Shown: positions 43,675-53,464, counted from the stretch's first letter. The stretch is DNA of 64,000 nucleotides from JAFNGF01 sp964567045 (GCA_964567045.1 CAZMLE010000008.1:23139-87138); one strand, 5' to 3'. The notes: generated by a model from the letters alone, not told the origin. Translations and numbers: made by a program.

Positions 43675-44645
43675 GAGAAAATGGGTGATTACCTGCTTGT
43701 TGTGGTCTCTAATAGACAGCCATACGCCCATATATTCAAAAAAGAAAGCTTGAATGTCAGCGTGAGGCTGGCGGAGTTGTTACCGCCCTTGACCCCGTTA
43801 TGCAGGCCTGCAACGGAATCTGGGTAGCCCATGGGGGTGGGAATGCAGACCATGAAATTACCGATAGTCAAGGCAAAGTGAAGGTCCCTCCCGAAAACCC
43901 CGCTTATACTTTGAAGCGTGTTTGGCTCACAAAAGAAGAAGAGATTGGCTACTATTACGGATATTCCAATGAGGCATTATGGCCTTTATGCCATACGGTT
44001 TTCAACCGACCGATATTTAGAAAGGAAGACTGAGGCTATTATCTAAAGGTCAATCAAAAATTTGCCAAAGCGGTTATCGAGGAGGTAGGTGATAAAAAAG
44101 CTCTGGTCTGGATACAGGATTATCATTTGTGCGTTCTGCCCAAGCTTCTTAAAGAAATAGCTCCCAATCGGTTAATTACGGCACACTTCTGGCACATACC
44201 TTGGCCCAACCATGAGACGTTTCGCATTTGTCCGCAGAAAAAGGAGATTTTGGATGGCTTGTTAGCAAACGACTTCTTGGGATTCCATATCCAGTATCAT
44301 TGCAACAATTTCTTTGATGTTATAGACAAGGAGGTGGAGAGCATGATTGATCGCGAGCGTTTCTCAGTTATTCGTGGTGGGCATGAGACTCACATTCGTC
44401 CCTATCCTATTAGCGTAGATTATGAGGGAATAAATGAGCTTTCAAGCTCGGCAGAGGTCACCAAAGCACAACAAGCCTTGGTAGAAGAGTTTGCACTTTC
44501 TGGTCTTAAGGTCCTGGTTGGTCTCGACCGCATCGACTATACCAAAGGAATACCTGAAAAGCTATTGGCAGTTGACCGGCTTCTTGAGAAACATCCTGAG
44601 TTAAAAGAGCGTATTATATTTTTGCAGATGGGACCAATTAGTCGG
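43675..44645 (+). pseudogene. otsA: Trehalose-6-phosphate synthase pseudogene (otsA-like)
   Basis: Family sequence is obvious in three pieces: LLVVVSNRQPYAHIF; after a frameshift near 43765, ALDPVMQACNGIWVAHGGGN and RVWLTKEEEIGYYYGYSNEA; then, after an in-frame TGA at 44031 where the family has Trp (RKED*GYY), VWIQDYHLCVLPKLLKEIAP, HFWHIPWPNHETFRICPQKK and VGLDRIDYTKGIPEKLLAVD. Similarity stops at LQMGPISRL (about 44645); the last third is missing. OtsA joins UDP-glucose and glucose-6-phosphate. Frameshift, stop and truncation together mean a dead gene. Confidence 0.85.
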
Positions 44646-45262
44646 CTGCCTCCTTCTTCAACGACACTGCTTAGTGCCCTGCAAGTTGCTCTTATAGTGG
44701 TCCAACTCCAGAAATGGCTGGGCCTCCCGCGACCGTGCGTCCATATCAACTTACGCCCCCCGACAACTTACCTAACTTTACCATTTACCCTATTCTATGT
44801 CGTCAATAGTAAAATAGAAAAAATTATTTGTTTTTTGGATTTGGTCCTTTTTTCCATTTTATCAGTTCTTTGCCGGATGCGGGGTCAATTTGCCTGGTAC
44901 CGGCATCCGCTTGTAAACCTGCCCAATTTCTTGGTTTTTGGCGAAATTTTCTGGTAATTATGGCGGAAAATCCGCAAAATCCGGCTTTTTTCCACGGTAT
45001 TAAGTGATCAGCTTTTACCCAGATATACAAGAATAGCAATGGCCAACGAGATCGGGTTAGATTTGGCTCTTTGCTGTGAAGTTGCCTATTTTTTGGTTTA
45101 AGAAGCGATTTTGCATTGCAACTGTGCCGGGCTTATGCCAAGTCGCAACAGTACAAGAATGCGTACAGTCAGGTGTGTACCAAGTATGCCATCGCTTTTT
45201 TTGACGCCCGGAGGCCTCACCTAATTGGCATCGGCAGTGGAGTTGCGCGCGCAAATACGCGG
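44646..45262. other. Gene-poor interval after the otsA remnant
   Basis: Short frames exist on both strands but none shows a recognisable domain. A leftward 71-codon frame (44824-45039) has a protein-like tail (TRQIDPASGKELIKWKKGPN) and could be a remnant. Confidence 0.4.
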
Positions 45263-45291
45263 TTGACATGCGGAGTCAAACCATATAGGAT
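45263..45291 (+). promoter_or_regulatory. Candidate promoter of the polysaccharide gene group
   Basis: TTGACA, 17 bases, TAGGAT; the same pair of hexamers as at 42540. About 210 bases before the EpsI start. Confidence 0.5.
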
Positions 45292-45500
45292 TTTCACGAA
45301 TAGTGGGCCTACGCAGGCAGAAGAGTTCTGCCAGTTTCTTCGCGGCTACCCCAAAGGGGAATGTGCCGGTGGCTGGTGTGTCTAGTTTGGCGTATCGCGG
45401 CTATGCTATAGAGGGGTACTTATTGACGTGCAAAAATAAACAGAAATGGTGGCAACAAGCGGTTAAACGGAGCATTTCAACATGCGCCTTGCCGGGGACA

Positions 45501-46217
45501 ATGAAGCTCTGGCAGGCCTGGGTCTTGGCCATCGTGCTTTTGATAGCCTCGGGCATAATCTATCGCCTGGTGGCGTCTCACCTGAACCTTGTGGTTAAGG
45601 CCCCCATAGCCCTGCCTGTCCCACTGAGCTCTTTTCCAAACCGAATCGACTATTGGAGTGGCACAGGTCTGGCTATCCGGACTACTACCCGGGAATACAT
45701 GGAAAGGAACTTTGCCGATGACTTTTTGAGTCGAAGATACATCAGCAGCGAGAGGAACATTTGGGCCGATGTTTACATTGTGTATTGCTCTTCGCGGCCG
45801 GGTGGAATACTGGGCCATCGGCCTGGCGTCTGCTATCCGGCACATGGCTGGATTCACGATAATGTCGAGCGATCACAGTTTACATCTCGAGCCGGTCGGC
45901 AGGTTGATTGTCTGCTGAATCGATTCCATAAGCCGGCCCCTGCATACGAGCAAATACTTGTATTGAACTTTTATATACTAAATGGGCAGATTACCGCTGA
46001 TGAGGGTGATTTCTCCGGGCCGTTTGGGCGAAGGCCAAATATTGCCCGGGACCCGGCTCGATACGTGGCACAAATACAGATAAGCTCGGTTCTAGAGAAT
46101 TCAGTGCGGACCGCAGCAGCCGATATGACCGATACGATATTGGACTTTTTGCCTGATAAAGACGGCCAGGTTCGGGCGACTGGACTTTATCCTCCAGAAA
46201 GTGGCGCGCTGAGATAG
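45501..46217 (+). CDS. EpsI/DUF3485 exosortase-associated protein
   Basis: 238 residues from ATG 45501 (GGGG four bases upstream); the frame continues back to 45303 without family-like sequence. One N-terminal helix (LAIVLLIASGIIYRLVASHL), then the DUF3485 body: SSFPNRIDYWSGTGLAI, WADVYIVYCSSRPGGILGHR and PGVCYPAHGWIH with the conserved Cys and Trp. EpsI proteins accompany exosortases and exopolysaccharide export. No exosortase gene is in the window, so it must act with one encoded elsewhere or be an orphan. Confidence 0.75.
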   Translation: MKLWQAWVLAIVLLIASGIIYRLVASHLNLVVKAPIALPVPLSSFPNRIDYWSGTGLAIRTTTREYMERNFADDFLSRRYISSERNIWADVYIVYCSSRPGGILGHRPGVCYPAHGWIHDNVERSQFTSRAGRQVDCLLNRFHKPAPAYEQILVLNFYILNGQITADEGDFSGPFGRRPNIARDPARYVAQIQISSVLENSVRTAAADMTDTILDFLPDKDGQVRATGLYPPESGALR

Positions 46218-46286
46218 CCGATAACGATTGTAGTGCGAAGTACGTTTCGAGCTGATGGCGAATTAGTTCTGTCGAGGAACCAGATT

Positions 46287-47981
46287 ATGAGTGGACAGAA
46301 TTCAGAGAACTTGCAATGCACTAAGGATGTATCAGTCATAGGTTCTGGCTATTGGGGCAAGAATCTGGTAAGGAACTTTCATGGCCTCGGTGCCTTGCGG
46401 GTTATCTGTGACACTGATCCGACAAGAGAGCCATGGGCAAAGACGCAGTATCCTGACGTAGCTTTCACGTCGTTGCTGGAATCGGTGCTCGAGGATGATC
46501 AGATAAAAGCTGTTGCCGTCGCTACACCTGCAGTCACTCACTATGAAATTGCCAAGGTTGCACTGCAGGCTGGCAAGGACGTCTTTGTAGAAAAGCCGCT
46601 GGCTTTGCAGGTATGGCAGGGCGAGGAAATAGTTGGCTTGGCCGAAAAGAATGGCAGAATACTGATGGTCGGCCACATTCTGCTATACCACCCGGCTGTA
46701 ATTAAATGCGGCGAGCTTATCAATAAAGGAGAACTCGGGAAGATTCAATACTTGTACTCAAACCGGTTGAACATCGGCAAGATTCGCACCGAAGAGAACA
46801 CTCTCTGGAGCTTTGCACCGCATGATATCTCTGTTATGCTGGCTCTTCTTAATGAGGAGCCATCCGCTGTTTCCTGCCATGGAGCCAACTATCTGCATCA
46901 GGGCATCGCTGATGTTACGATGAGCGAGTTTGTATTCCCCAGCGGCGTCCAGGCTCACATTTTTGTTAGCTGGCTCCATCCATTCAAAGAACAGCGGCTG
47001 GTGATAGTAGGTTCAGACAAGATGGCTGTTTTCGACGACACTGTAGATGACAAATTAGTTCTTTACCCACACAAGATAAGCTGGAAAGACAGAATTCCAG
47101 TAGCGGTTAAAGCAGAGGCGGAGGCGGTACCGATCGAGATGAAAGAGCCGCTCCAGGCTGAATGTGAGCACTTTCTGGAGTGCATCCGGTCGCGGAGGCG
47201 ACCCCGCAGTGATGGGAAAGAAGGACTGCAGGTGCTTAAGATACTGCGGCAGTGTCAGGAGTCTATGGAGACTAACCGAGTCGTCACCGTGACCAAGCCG
47301 GTGGCACCGGTTGAGGAAAAGCCATATTTTGCCCATCAGACCGCTTGTGTGGACGAAGGCTGCCAAATCGGGAAAGGTACGAAGATCTGGCATTTTTCGC
47401 ACGTAGTGAAAGACGCCAGGATCGGGCAGAACTGTATTCTTGGCCAGAATGTGTTTGTCGCCGCCGGCGTGGTTATCGGCAACAACGTCAAGGTCCAAAA
47501 TAATGTTTCGATTTATACCGGGGCAATTGTTGAGGATGATGTTTTTCTTGGGCCCAGTTGCGTTTTGACGAATGTTACAAACCCACGGTCCCAGATTGTA
47601 CGTCACGATCTTTACGAGAAAACGATTATTCGGCGGGGAGCAACCATCGGGGCGAATTCAACTATTGTCTGCGGAGTTGAGCTTGGCCGGTATTCGTTTA
47701 TATCAGCCGGGGCGGTAGTGACCAGGAATGTCCCGGACTACGCGTTAGTAAAAGGTGTTCCTGCCAAGCAAACCGGCTGGGTGAGTCGGCACGGTGTTCC
47801 GCTACCGCAGCCAAATGCCGAGGGTAATATGGTCTGTCCTGAGAGCGGCTATCGCTATAAAGAAGTTGAGCCAGGTGTGATCAAATGCCTGGATTTACAT
47901 GAGGATGCTCCGTTGCCGTTGGAACAAGCGATTGGCAAAGTTTCTTATCGTGACCTCAAGGCAAAAAAGCAGCCATCTTGA
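46287..47981 (+). CDS. Fusion: Gfo/Idh/MocA dehydrogenase plus left-handed beta-helix acetyltransferase (WbpB-WbpD type)
   Basis: 564 residues; ATG 46287 follows GAGGAACC. Residues 1-~345: VSVIGSGYWGKNLVRNF, VEKPLALQVWQGEEIVGLAE and LWSFAPHDISVMLALLNEEP, an NAD-dependent oxidoreductase. Residues ~350-510: hexapeptide repeats (CQIGKGTKIWHFSHVVKDAR, GQNVFVAAGVVIGNNVKVQN, GAVVTRNVPDYALVKGVPAK), an N-acetyltransferase. In Pseudomonas these steps belong to WbpB and WbpD, which build UDP-2,3-diacetamido-2,3-dideoxy-glucuronate from UDP-GlcNAcA. The aminotransferase that works between them is the next gene. The fusion is known in other phyla. Confidence 0.85.
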   Translation: MSGQNSENLQCTKDVSVIGSGYWGKNLVRNFHGLGALRVICDTDPTREPWAKTQYPDVAFTSLLESVLEDDQIKAVAVATPAVTHYEIAKVALQAGKDVFVEKPLALQVWQGEEIVGLAEKNGRILMVGHILLYHPAVIKCGELINKGELGKIQYLYSNRLNIGKIRTEENTLWSFAPHDISVMLALLNEEPSAVSCHGANYLHQGIADVTMSEFVFPSGVQAHIFVSWLHPFKEQRLVIVGSDKMAVFDDTVDDKLVLYPHKISWKDRIPVAVKAEAEAVPIEMKEPLQAECEHFLECIRSRRRPRSDGKEGLQVLKILRQCQESMETNRVVTVTKPVAPVEEKPYFAHQTACVDEGCQIGKGTKIWHFSHVVKDARIGQNCILGQNVFVAAGVVIGNNVKVQNNVSIYTGAIVEDDVFLGPSCVLTNVTNPRSQIVRHDLYEKTIIRRGATIGANSTIVCGVELGRYSFISAGAVVTRNVPDYALVKGVPAKQTGWVSRHGVPLPQPNAEGNMVCPESGYRYKEVEPGVIKCLDLHEDAPLPLEQAIGKVSYRDLKAKKQPS

Positions 47982-48000
47982 CAAGAAGGTGAGAAGCAAA

Positions 48001-49137
48001 ATGCAGGTGCCTCTATTGGATTTGAAAGCACAGTACGCCACCATAAAAAACGAAATTATGGCGGCAGTTTCAGAAGTGCTGGAATCGCAGCAGTGCATAG
48101 GTGGACCGAAGGTCGCCGAATTGGAAGACAAAATAGCTGCCATAAGTGACTGTAAGTACGCCGTAGGCACTTCAAGCGGTACGGATGCTATTTTGAATAG
48201 CCTGATGAGCCTGGGTATTGGTGCCGGTGATGAAGTAATTACCACGCCGTTTACTTTCTTTGCCACAGTCGGCTGCATCGCGCGGATTGGAGCCAAGCCG
48301 GTCTTTGCGGATATTGACCCAAAAACCTATAATATAAATCCTCGCCTTGTTGAGCAGGCAATTACCGAGAAGACCAGGGCGATTATGCCAGTGCACCTAT
48401 TCGGCCAGATGGCTGATATGGACCCCATTATGGAACTCGCCAACAAATATAATCTGGCAGTCATCGAGGACGCCGCGCAGTCAATCAGCAGCACTTATAA
48501 GGGTAGAAAGGCTGGCAGTATTGGTACTATCGGCTGTTTTAGCTTCTTTCCCAGCAAGAACCTTGGCGCCGCTGGTGATGGCGGGATGGTTGTCACTAAC
48601 GATCAGGAGCTGTACAACAGGCTCAAGATAATGCGCAACCATGGTGCCAATCCCAAATACTATCACAAAATCATCGGCGGCAACTTCCGTCTCGACCCCG
48701 TCCAGGCTGCGGTTCTCCTGGTTAAATTGCCGCACCTGGACCAGTGGTCAGAAGCTCGCCGGCGCAACGCCGCATTTTATGATGAGAAGTTTGCCGGCAC
48801 GATGGTGCAGACGCCGTACATCAACCCTTATTGTGTAAGCATATATAACCAGTATGTAATCAGGGTGCGGAAACGCGACGAGCTGGTTGCCTACCTGAAA
48901 GAAAAAGGCATCGGCTGCGAGATCTATTATCCGCATCCAATGCACCTTCAGGAATGTTTCAGCTATCTGGGCTGCAAACAAAGCGACTTTCCTGAATCAG
49001 AAAATGCAGCTAAGGAAGTTCTGGCCCTTCCAATCTATCCAGAGCTCATGGAAGAAATGCAGAATTACGTGGCAGAGAGCATTTTGTCATTTATTTCCAC
49101 CGTAGAGATGACGCTCTCTGAGGGTTCGCATTTCTGA
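48001..49137 (+). CDS. DegT/DnrJ/EryC1/StrS aminotransferase (WbpE type)
   Basis: 378 residues; ATG 48001 lies 19 bases after the fusion gene stop. PLLDLKAQYATIKNEIMAAV, GTSSGTDAILNSLMSLGIGA, PVHLFGQMADMDPIMELANK, VIEDAAQS and the PLP lysine in FFPSKNLGAAGDGGMV are all present; NFRLDPVQAAVLLVKLPHLD follows. Converts the 3-keto sugar nucleotide to the 3-amino form. Neighbourhood with the WbpB-WbpD fusion supports the diacetamido-uronate pathway. Confidence 0.9.
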   Translation: MQVPLLDLKAQYATIKNEIMAAVSEVLESQQCIGGPKVAELEDKIAAISDCKYAVGTSSGTDAILNSLMSLGIGAGDEVITTPFTFFATVGCIARIGAKPVFADIDPKTYNINPRLVEQAITEKTRAIMPVHLFGQMADMDPIMELANKYNLAVIEDAAQSISSTYKGRKAGSIGTIGCFSFFPSKNLGAAGDGGMVVTNDQELYNRLKIMRNHGANPKYYHKIIGGNFRLDPVQAAVLLVKLPHLDQWSEARRRNAAFYDEKFAGTMVQTPYINPYCVSIYNQYVIRVRKRDELVAYLKEKGIGCEIYYPHPMHLQECFSYLGCKQSDFPESENAAKEVLALPIYPELMEEMQNYVAESILSFISTVEMTLSEGSHF

Positions 49138-49293
49138 AAGAGCTCCTTGCCCATTTACCTGCATGCGCAGAAGTTTTGTCTATTAGCCATCAATATATGC
49201 TTTCGATGCTCCTATAATCCTCCGCATTTATGCGTTTTATCTTAAGCCGTCAACACGCATCTTCCCTTGACCACCTGAATTAGCTATTTTTAC

Positions 49294-49321
49294 TTGACCT
49301 TTCAGCTCTGGATGGTATAAT
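49294..49321 (+). promoter_or_regulatory. Strong candidate promoter
   Basis: TTGACC, 16 bases, TATAAT. It drives a long untranslated stretch (next entry) before the small lipoprotein gene. Confidence 0.6.
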
Positions 49322-49600
49322 GTACCATAACGTCCGGGGGAGTCGGTAGAGACATCACAGATATGCAGCTCTCACATCCATGGAGAGGGAGAAAGTACAT
49401 GTGGGACATACTGCTGAAAAGCGTCGGAGTCATGGCAGCGTAAGGTAGTATTTGACGTCACAAGAGGTGGACGCTTTTCAACAGGCGCACACGGCCAGAG
49501 CTATGGGGGATAACTTGGCGAAATCCTGCTGGCTGTAGTTCACAGGCACGGAGTCTGAAGAAGGCCCATAGTGGAAAAAACTGATATACATTTTTGTCAT
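49322..49600 (+). ncRNA. Structured leader or non-coding RNA candidate
   Basis: Downstream of a good promoter. CTGCTGAAAAGCGTC (49411-49425) and GACGCTTTTCAACAG (49470-49484) can form a 15-bp stem with one mismatch around a 44-base loop. The 5' arm overlaps a 14-codon mini-ORF beginning MWDILLKSVG that has a good GGGAG upstream. I do not recognise 6S, tmRNA, RNase P or SRP RNA here. Confidence 0.4.
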
Positions 49601-49692
49601 AGGTTGCAGGAACACAGCAGTAACTCAAACCAATGTGCGGGAATCTTTGCCCGCTCTGAAGTCAAGAAGTCAGTATTGGGGGAGATCGAGTG

Positions 49693-49962
49693 ATGGAATA
49701 TTATCGGAGAGCGATGCTGAGAAATGTGCGCACACTCGTGATAGGAGTTATCTTAGCTGCGAGCATTTTGGGTTGCCAGGGACGCCCAGGCTCAACGCAA
49801 AGTCACGAGAGCCTGAAAGCCCTTACCAGGCACGAACTTGATCGAGCGCGCATCATCCGGCAGCAGATGCTTTACGGCCAGTCGACCGCTACGTGGGAAC
49901 CTGAAGTGCAAGTGGTTCAGCCGGGGCCTACAGCTTTTGAACTCGCGACGACCCATTTTTGA
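49693..49962 (+). CDS. Small putative lipoprotein
   Basis: 89 residues; ATG 49693 follows GGGGGAG. Signal RTLVIGVILAASILGCQGRP with lipobox SILGC. The mature part is charged and helical (LKALTRHELDRARIIRQQML) and ends with a Pro/Val-rich tail. No family recognised. The first gene after the structured leader. Confidence 0.6.
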   Translation: MEYYRRAMLRNVRTLVIGVILAASILGCQGRPGSTQSHESLKALTRHELDRARIIRQQMLYGQSTATWEPEVQVVQPGPTAFELATTHF

Positions 49963-50164
49963 GTTGGCTGCGGCCATAAGCGGTGCGTTTGAAGTAACTT
50001 GGACTATGATCAGACATTAGTTGGTAGGCACAGGGCGATTTTTTTCTTTTCAGCTCTGACCACCAGACCATTCATGACCTCGGCGACCCCTGCGTCGCCG
50101 TTCGTGCGCGCAGCAATAGCAGCTCCATCCCCTAACCATTACACACGTCCCCCCATAACTGGCT

Positions 50165-50672
50165 AACTCATGGCGGCAGCCTACACCAACTCAACAGCCC
50201 TCTCTGAGCTCGGCGGTTAAATGCATCCCGCAAGGCAATAACCACTCGATAAAACCAAAGGCTCTTGGGCCGCCGGCAATATCGCAAAGCATCATGCACT
50301 TTCTGCCGAATCCTCCTACAACGGCTCAGAAGGTAACTTAAAAAACCCATGGCCAAGGCCGCTAAAAATATCAATCGCTGTATACTGTGGTATCTTCTTA
50401 CCGCGGCCGGATGATTGCTTGTTTATCCAGGGCATAGACCTCCACACACCAATACCCTGGAGCCAGTTGGTCTTTATCCGCGTCCCGAACCAGGGCCAGG
50501 TTTTCCATCTTCACAGGTATTTTTTTTGACGGGATTTACAGGATTATCCTGTTATCCTGTCCAAAGAGCAGGTCTTTGATGAATTTGGTTTTTGGTTTGG
50601 ATAAGTCTTCAGTCAGGTGCAACATGAATTTCCGGAAGACCTTTCCGCTGGTTGATAAGATATTGTCCTTCA
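50165..50672 (-). pseudogene. IS4-like transposase remnant, broken by a repeat and deletions
   Basis: Leftward from ATG 50672: SGKVFRKFMLHLTEDLSKPK then TKFIKDLLFGQDN, the usual start of IS4-type transposases. It then runs into ACAGGATAACAGGATAATCC repeat sequence. A second piece (VKMENLALVRDADKDQLAPG then YWCVEVYALDKQ) lies at 50400-50510, and a third (ALAMGFLSYLLSRCRRIRQK, then DALRYCRRPKSLWFYRVVIA) at 50168-50374 resembles the C-terminal helices. The catalytic DDE core is gone. No terminal inverted repeats identified. Confidence 0.55.
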
Positions 50673-50806
50673 TATGAGGCCTCCGTGTACACAATAGTTT
50701 TTAGATACTATCGGCACATGGAGGTTATCTTTTGCACTGGGTCACAGAAGCACGAAAAGATGGGTCATCACGACCTTTTCAGAAAGCTCTGATGACAATA
50801 GCTACA

Positions 50807-53110
50807 TTATTTGCTGTCCCTCTTTTCCAGTGATTTGCTTGCCTGTCTGTAAATTTCAAGCCAGTGCAGGATGGTCTGCGCAAGCTGTTCGTCTTTGGCA
50901 GCGCGAGCGAGACTGAGTGCCTTTTCGGCTGACAAAATGGCATCAGCAAATCGCCCCAGTTCGGCATATTTCATTCCCAGAAGATGATGCAATGTCGGTG
51001 AGGTGTCCACCTGGGGTTTAAGCTTCACAGCGATGGAATAATGTTCGATGGTCTGGTCGATTGCTCCCTGGTCAACCAGTGCAATGGCGAGGCTGTAATG
51101 GCCCTCAGCGTTATTCGGATCAAGGCGCACCGCCTCGGCTAAATGAACTGCTGCTTCTTTCGAGTTTCCAGCATAGAGAAACGCTCGCCCAAGACTGAGG
51201 CGCATGTTCAGAGGGTTGTACTGCTCATCAAATCCCTGTGGCATACGCCGTAGGGCCTCCGAAAGGTGTTTTATGGCCTGTTCGATCTTTTGCTGGTGCA
51301 ATAGCGCCATACCCAGGTCGTGGTGCACGCGGGGATCATCCGGGTTGAGTTCCGCGGCCTTCAACAAATGAGCCATGCCCTCGTTGTACATACCTTTGAC
51401 GTTGTAAAAGAGAAATCCCAATTTCAGGTGCGCCTCGAGGTTATTTGGATTTAGCTGAAGCGCGTTCCTATACTCTTGTATAGCGTTATCCGGCTCGCCG
51501 TGTCTGAAAGACTCGTTCCCCGCTCTTACAAAAGAGTAGTCATTCAGAAACTGTTCGTGGATTTTCTTGATTGCGGTGGGTGATGTATTGACAAACTCGG
51601 GGATATTGGCGGCTCGATCTGCAGTGGTAAGGTTAGCCAGCAGGACAGCAGGCGTGCTTTGCCCTTTTTCGTCAATATGTGTGATATAAAGTTGCGTGTA
51701 TGGTGAATTAGCCTTCGAGGAGAAAACCAGCCACTTTCCATTCGGCGACCACGTGTGCCACGAGTTCATGAGCTTCGTATTGCATCGGAGCCTTCGCGCC
51801 TCGCCGCCTGCTGCTGGAATGATGTAAAGCTCGCTGTCGGGCTGGAGCAGCATGTAGCTCTTGGCTTTGCAGAACACAATCCATTTGCCATCGGGCGAGT
51901 ACTTGGCGAAAAAGTTGCTCATACCGTCATTTGAGGCACCCTCAATTGGCTCCGGCGTTCCGCCTTGCCCATCGTTAAACGTAATCCTGCGCAAATCGAA
52001 CAGGAAAGGCTTTCCCTCTTCGGTGAACTCTCTACACTCTTCGCGGGTTAGAAGTATCTTACCCATGCCCTTGGTGTGCTTGAGGTCGTATGCCTTGGCT
52101 CTGGCGAAAACTATGTACTTGCCATCCGGGCTCCAGGTGGGATTGCTCTGGACATAATTTGGATCGTCTGCTCCTGGCAATGACTGGAAAGTGCGTGTCT
52201 GCCTGTCATAAACACACAAAATACCCTTGACAGGGAAAAATAGCTGCGAAAAAGCCAGCGGCGGCATCGGAACAAACACCGACTTGTCTTTTACGGTGCT
52301 TACTACATACCTGCCGTCCGGAGAGACCTGCGAAAGTAGGCCGAACGTCTGTTCTTTATCCTCTTTGCGGTAATCGTTCCAGGTGATTATATCGCTGGTG
52401 GCCAGAACCATTTCTTCTGCCACGCGCGTGATGACGTATGAGCCCTTACTGTTGGCGTAGTCGACATCCATGGCAAGGATTTTCGCGCTCTCGGAAAAGG
52501 AGTGGCAGTTACCGCAAACCGGCAAATTCGTCAGGACAATGGGGGGCGGCTTCGGCGAGGAAATCGGCCCAAACCGCCAGCGGATTTCTGAAGGGTCTTT
52601 AACAGCATCAATAAATGGCAGGTTTACTTCCCGATAGAAAAGTGGTGCGCCGACCTCGTCCGCAGATGTCTTTATCGTGATTTGACCTGCCGACAGGATA
52701 TTGGCCGGGTTCGAGTGGTTGACGCCCAGGATAATGACCTGAGCCTCTTTCTCAAGCGACCGTTTCTTTATGCTCTCCCAATCTTTTTCCTGCGGAGTCC
52801 ACTGTGCAGAATAAACAACGAAATTTGAGGCATCTTCGCTATCTTGGAACTTGACGCTGATAACCCACGCATTGGACTTGCCGGTTTCATCTTCCCAGTG
52901 AAAAGTAGGGGGCACAATTTCCGGAGGGAAAAGCGTTCCGTCAAGCGGGTAGCGTACCGTCAGACCTCCGTATTGAACCTTGTCTTGATAAGCTGCCAGC
53001 ACGTCCTCTACCCGGACAGTGGGTTTGCGAACAGCGAGGGGCAGCGTCACAAAAACTGTGACAACTACTACGCTCAGACCTATGAGCAGATAAACCCGTC
53101 GTTTCCGCAT
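50807..53110 (-). CDS. Membrane-anchored PD40 beta-propeller/TPR protein with one c-type haem motif
   Basis: 767 residues. One N-terminal helix (VYLLIGLSVVVVTVFVTLPL). LTNLPVCGNCHSFSESAKIL around residue 200 has CxxCH, so one covalent haem c is likely. Residues ~260-520 hold WD40/TolB-like repeats (VSPDGRYVVSTVKDKSVFVP, TWSPDGKYIVFARAKAYDLK, AKYSPDGKWIVFCKAKSYML, TWSPNGKWLVFSSKANSPYT). Residues ~540-760 hold four to five TPRs (GEPDNAIQEYRNALQLNPNN, KAAELNPDDPRVHHDLGMAL, AEAVRLDPNNAEGHYSLAIA). Periplasmic, perhaps a scaffold. Partner unknown. Confidence 0.8.
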   Translation of the reverse strand: MRKRRVYLLIGLSVVVVTVFVTLPLAVRKPTVRVEDVLAAYQDKVQYGGLTVRYPLDGTLFPPEIVPPTFHWEDETGKSNAWVISVKFQDSEDASNFVVYSAQWTPQEKDWESIKKRSLEKEAQVIILGVNHSNPANILSAGQITIKTSADEVGAPLFYREVNLPFIDAVKDPSEIRWRFGPISSPKPPPIVLTNLPVCGNCHSFSESAKILAMDVDYANSKGSYVITRVAEEMVLATSDIITWNDYRKEDKEQTFGLLSQVSPDGRYVVSTVKDKSVFVPMPPLAFSQLFFPVKGILCVYDRQTRTFQSLPGADDPNYVQSNPTWSPDGKYIVFARAKAYDLKHTKGMGKILLTREECREFTEEGKPFLFDLRRITFNDGQGGTPEPIEGASNDGMSNFFAKYSPDGKWIVFCKAKSYMLLQPDSELYIIPAAGGEARRLRCNTKLMNSWHTWSPNGKWLVFSSKANSPYTQLYITHIDEKGQSTPAVLLANLTTADRAANIPEFVNTSPTAIKKIHEQFLNDYSFVRAGNESFRHGEPDNAIQEYRNALQLNPNNLEAHLKLGFLFYNVKGMYNEGMAHLLKAAELNPDDPRVHHDLGMALLHQQKIEQAIKHLSEALRRMPQGFDEQYNPLNMRLSLGRAFLYAGNSKEAAVHLAEAVRLDPNNAEGHYSLAIALVDQGAIDQTIEHYSIAVKLKPQVDTSPTLHHLLGMKYAELGRFADAILSAEKALSLARAAKDEQLAQTILHWLEIYRQASKSLEKRDSK

Positions 53111-53436
53111 AAAGCCATGTCCCAGTCCGATTCTTCTTGTCGTCCACTTGCCGGAAGAGTGAGTGGACGCATCTTCCGGCTAAAATACCATATAGTGTAG
53201 CTATTTGGCAATACTCTGGGTAGAAGTGGCGATGCCATAGTTGAGGAAAGGCTAACCCGGCTTCCGCGGTTGGCGAGAAATAAAAAATTTTTTGGCTGGC
53301 GCTCGGCATTAAGACCGGCGATTTCATCGTGGAAACGCCGGTCAATGTCCACGTCTGCCGAGCAGAGGCGGCTGCTCAATGATGTAGATGGTAGCTCGCC
53401 CTATCCAAATCATCGGCTACGTCCTGCTTCTACTGA

Positions 53437-53464
53437 TTGAAAGCGGTTGTCACTACTGTATAAT
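53437..53464 (+). promoter_or_regulatory. Candidate promoter for the epimerase genes
   Basis: TTGAAA, 16 bases, TATAAT, 126 bases before the rmlC-like ATG. The rest of 53111-53589 has no gene. Confidence 0.5.

Noticed and set aside
43633..43827. Separate small protein at the start of the otsA remnant
   Set aside because: Its second half is out-of-frame otsA sequence; it is part of the pseudogene.
49322..49600. 6S RNA, tmRNA, RNase P RNA or group II intron
   Set aside because: None of their conserved cores is visible (for example no tmRNA 5' end, no P4 helix, no domain V).
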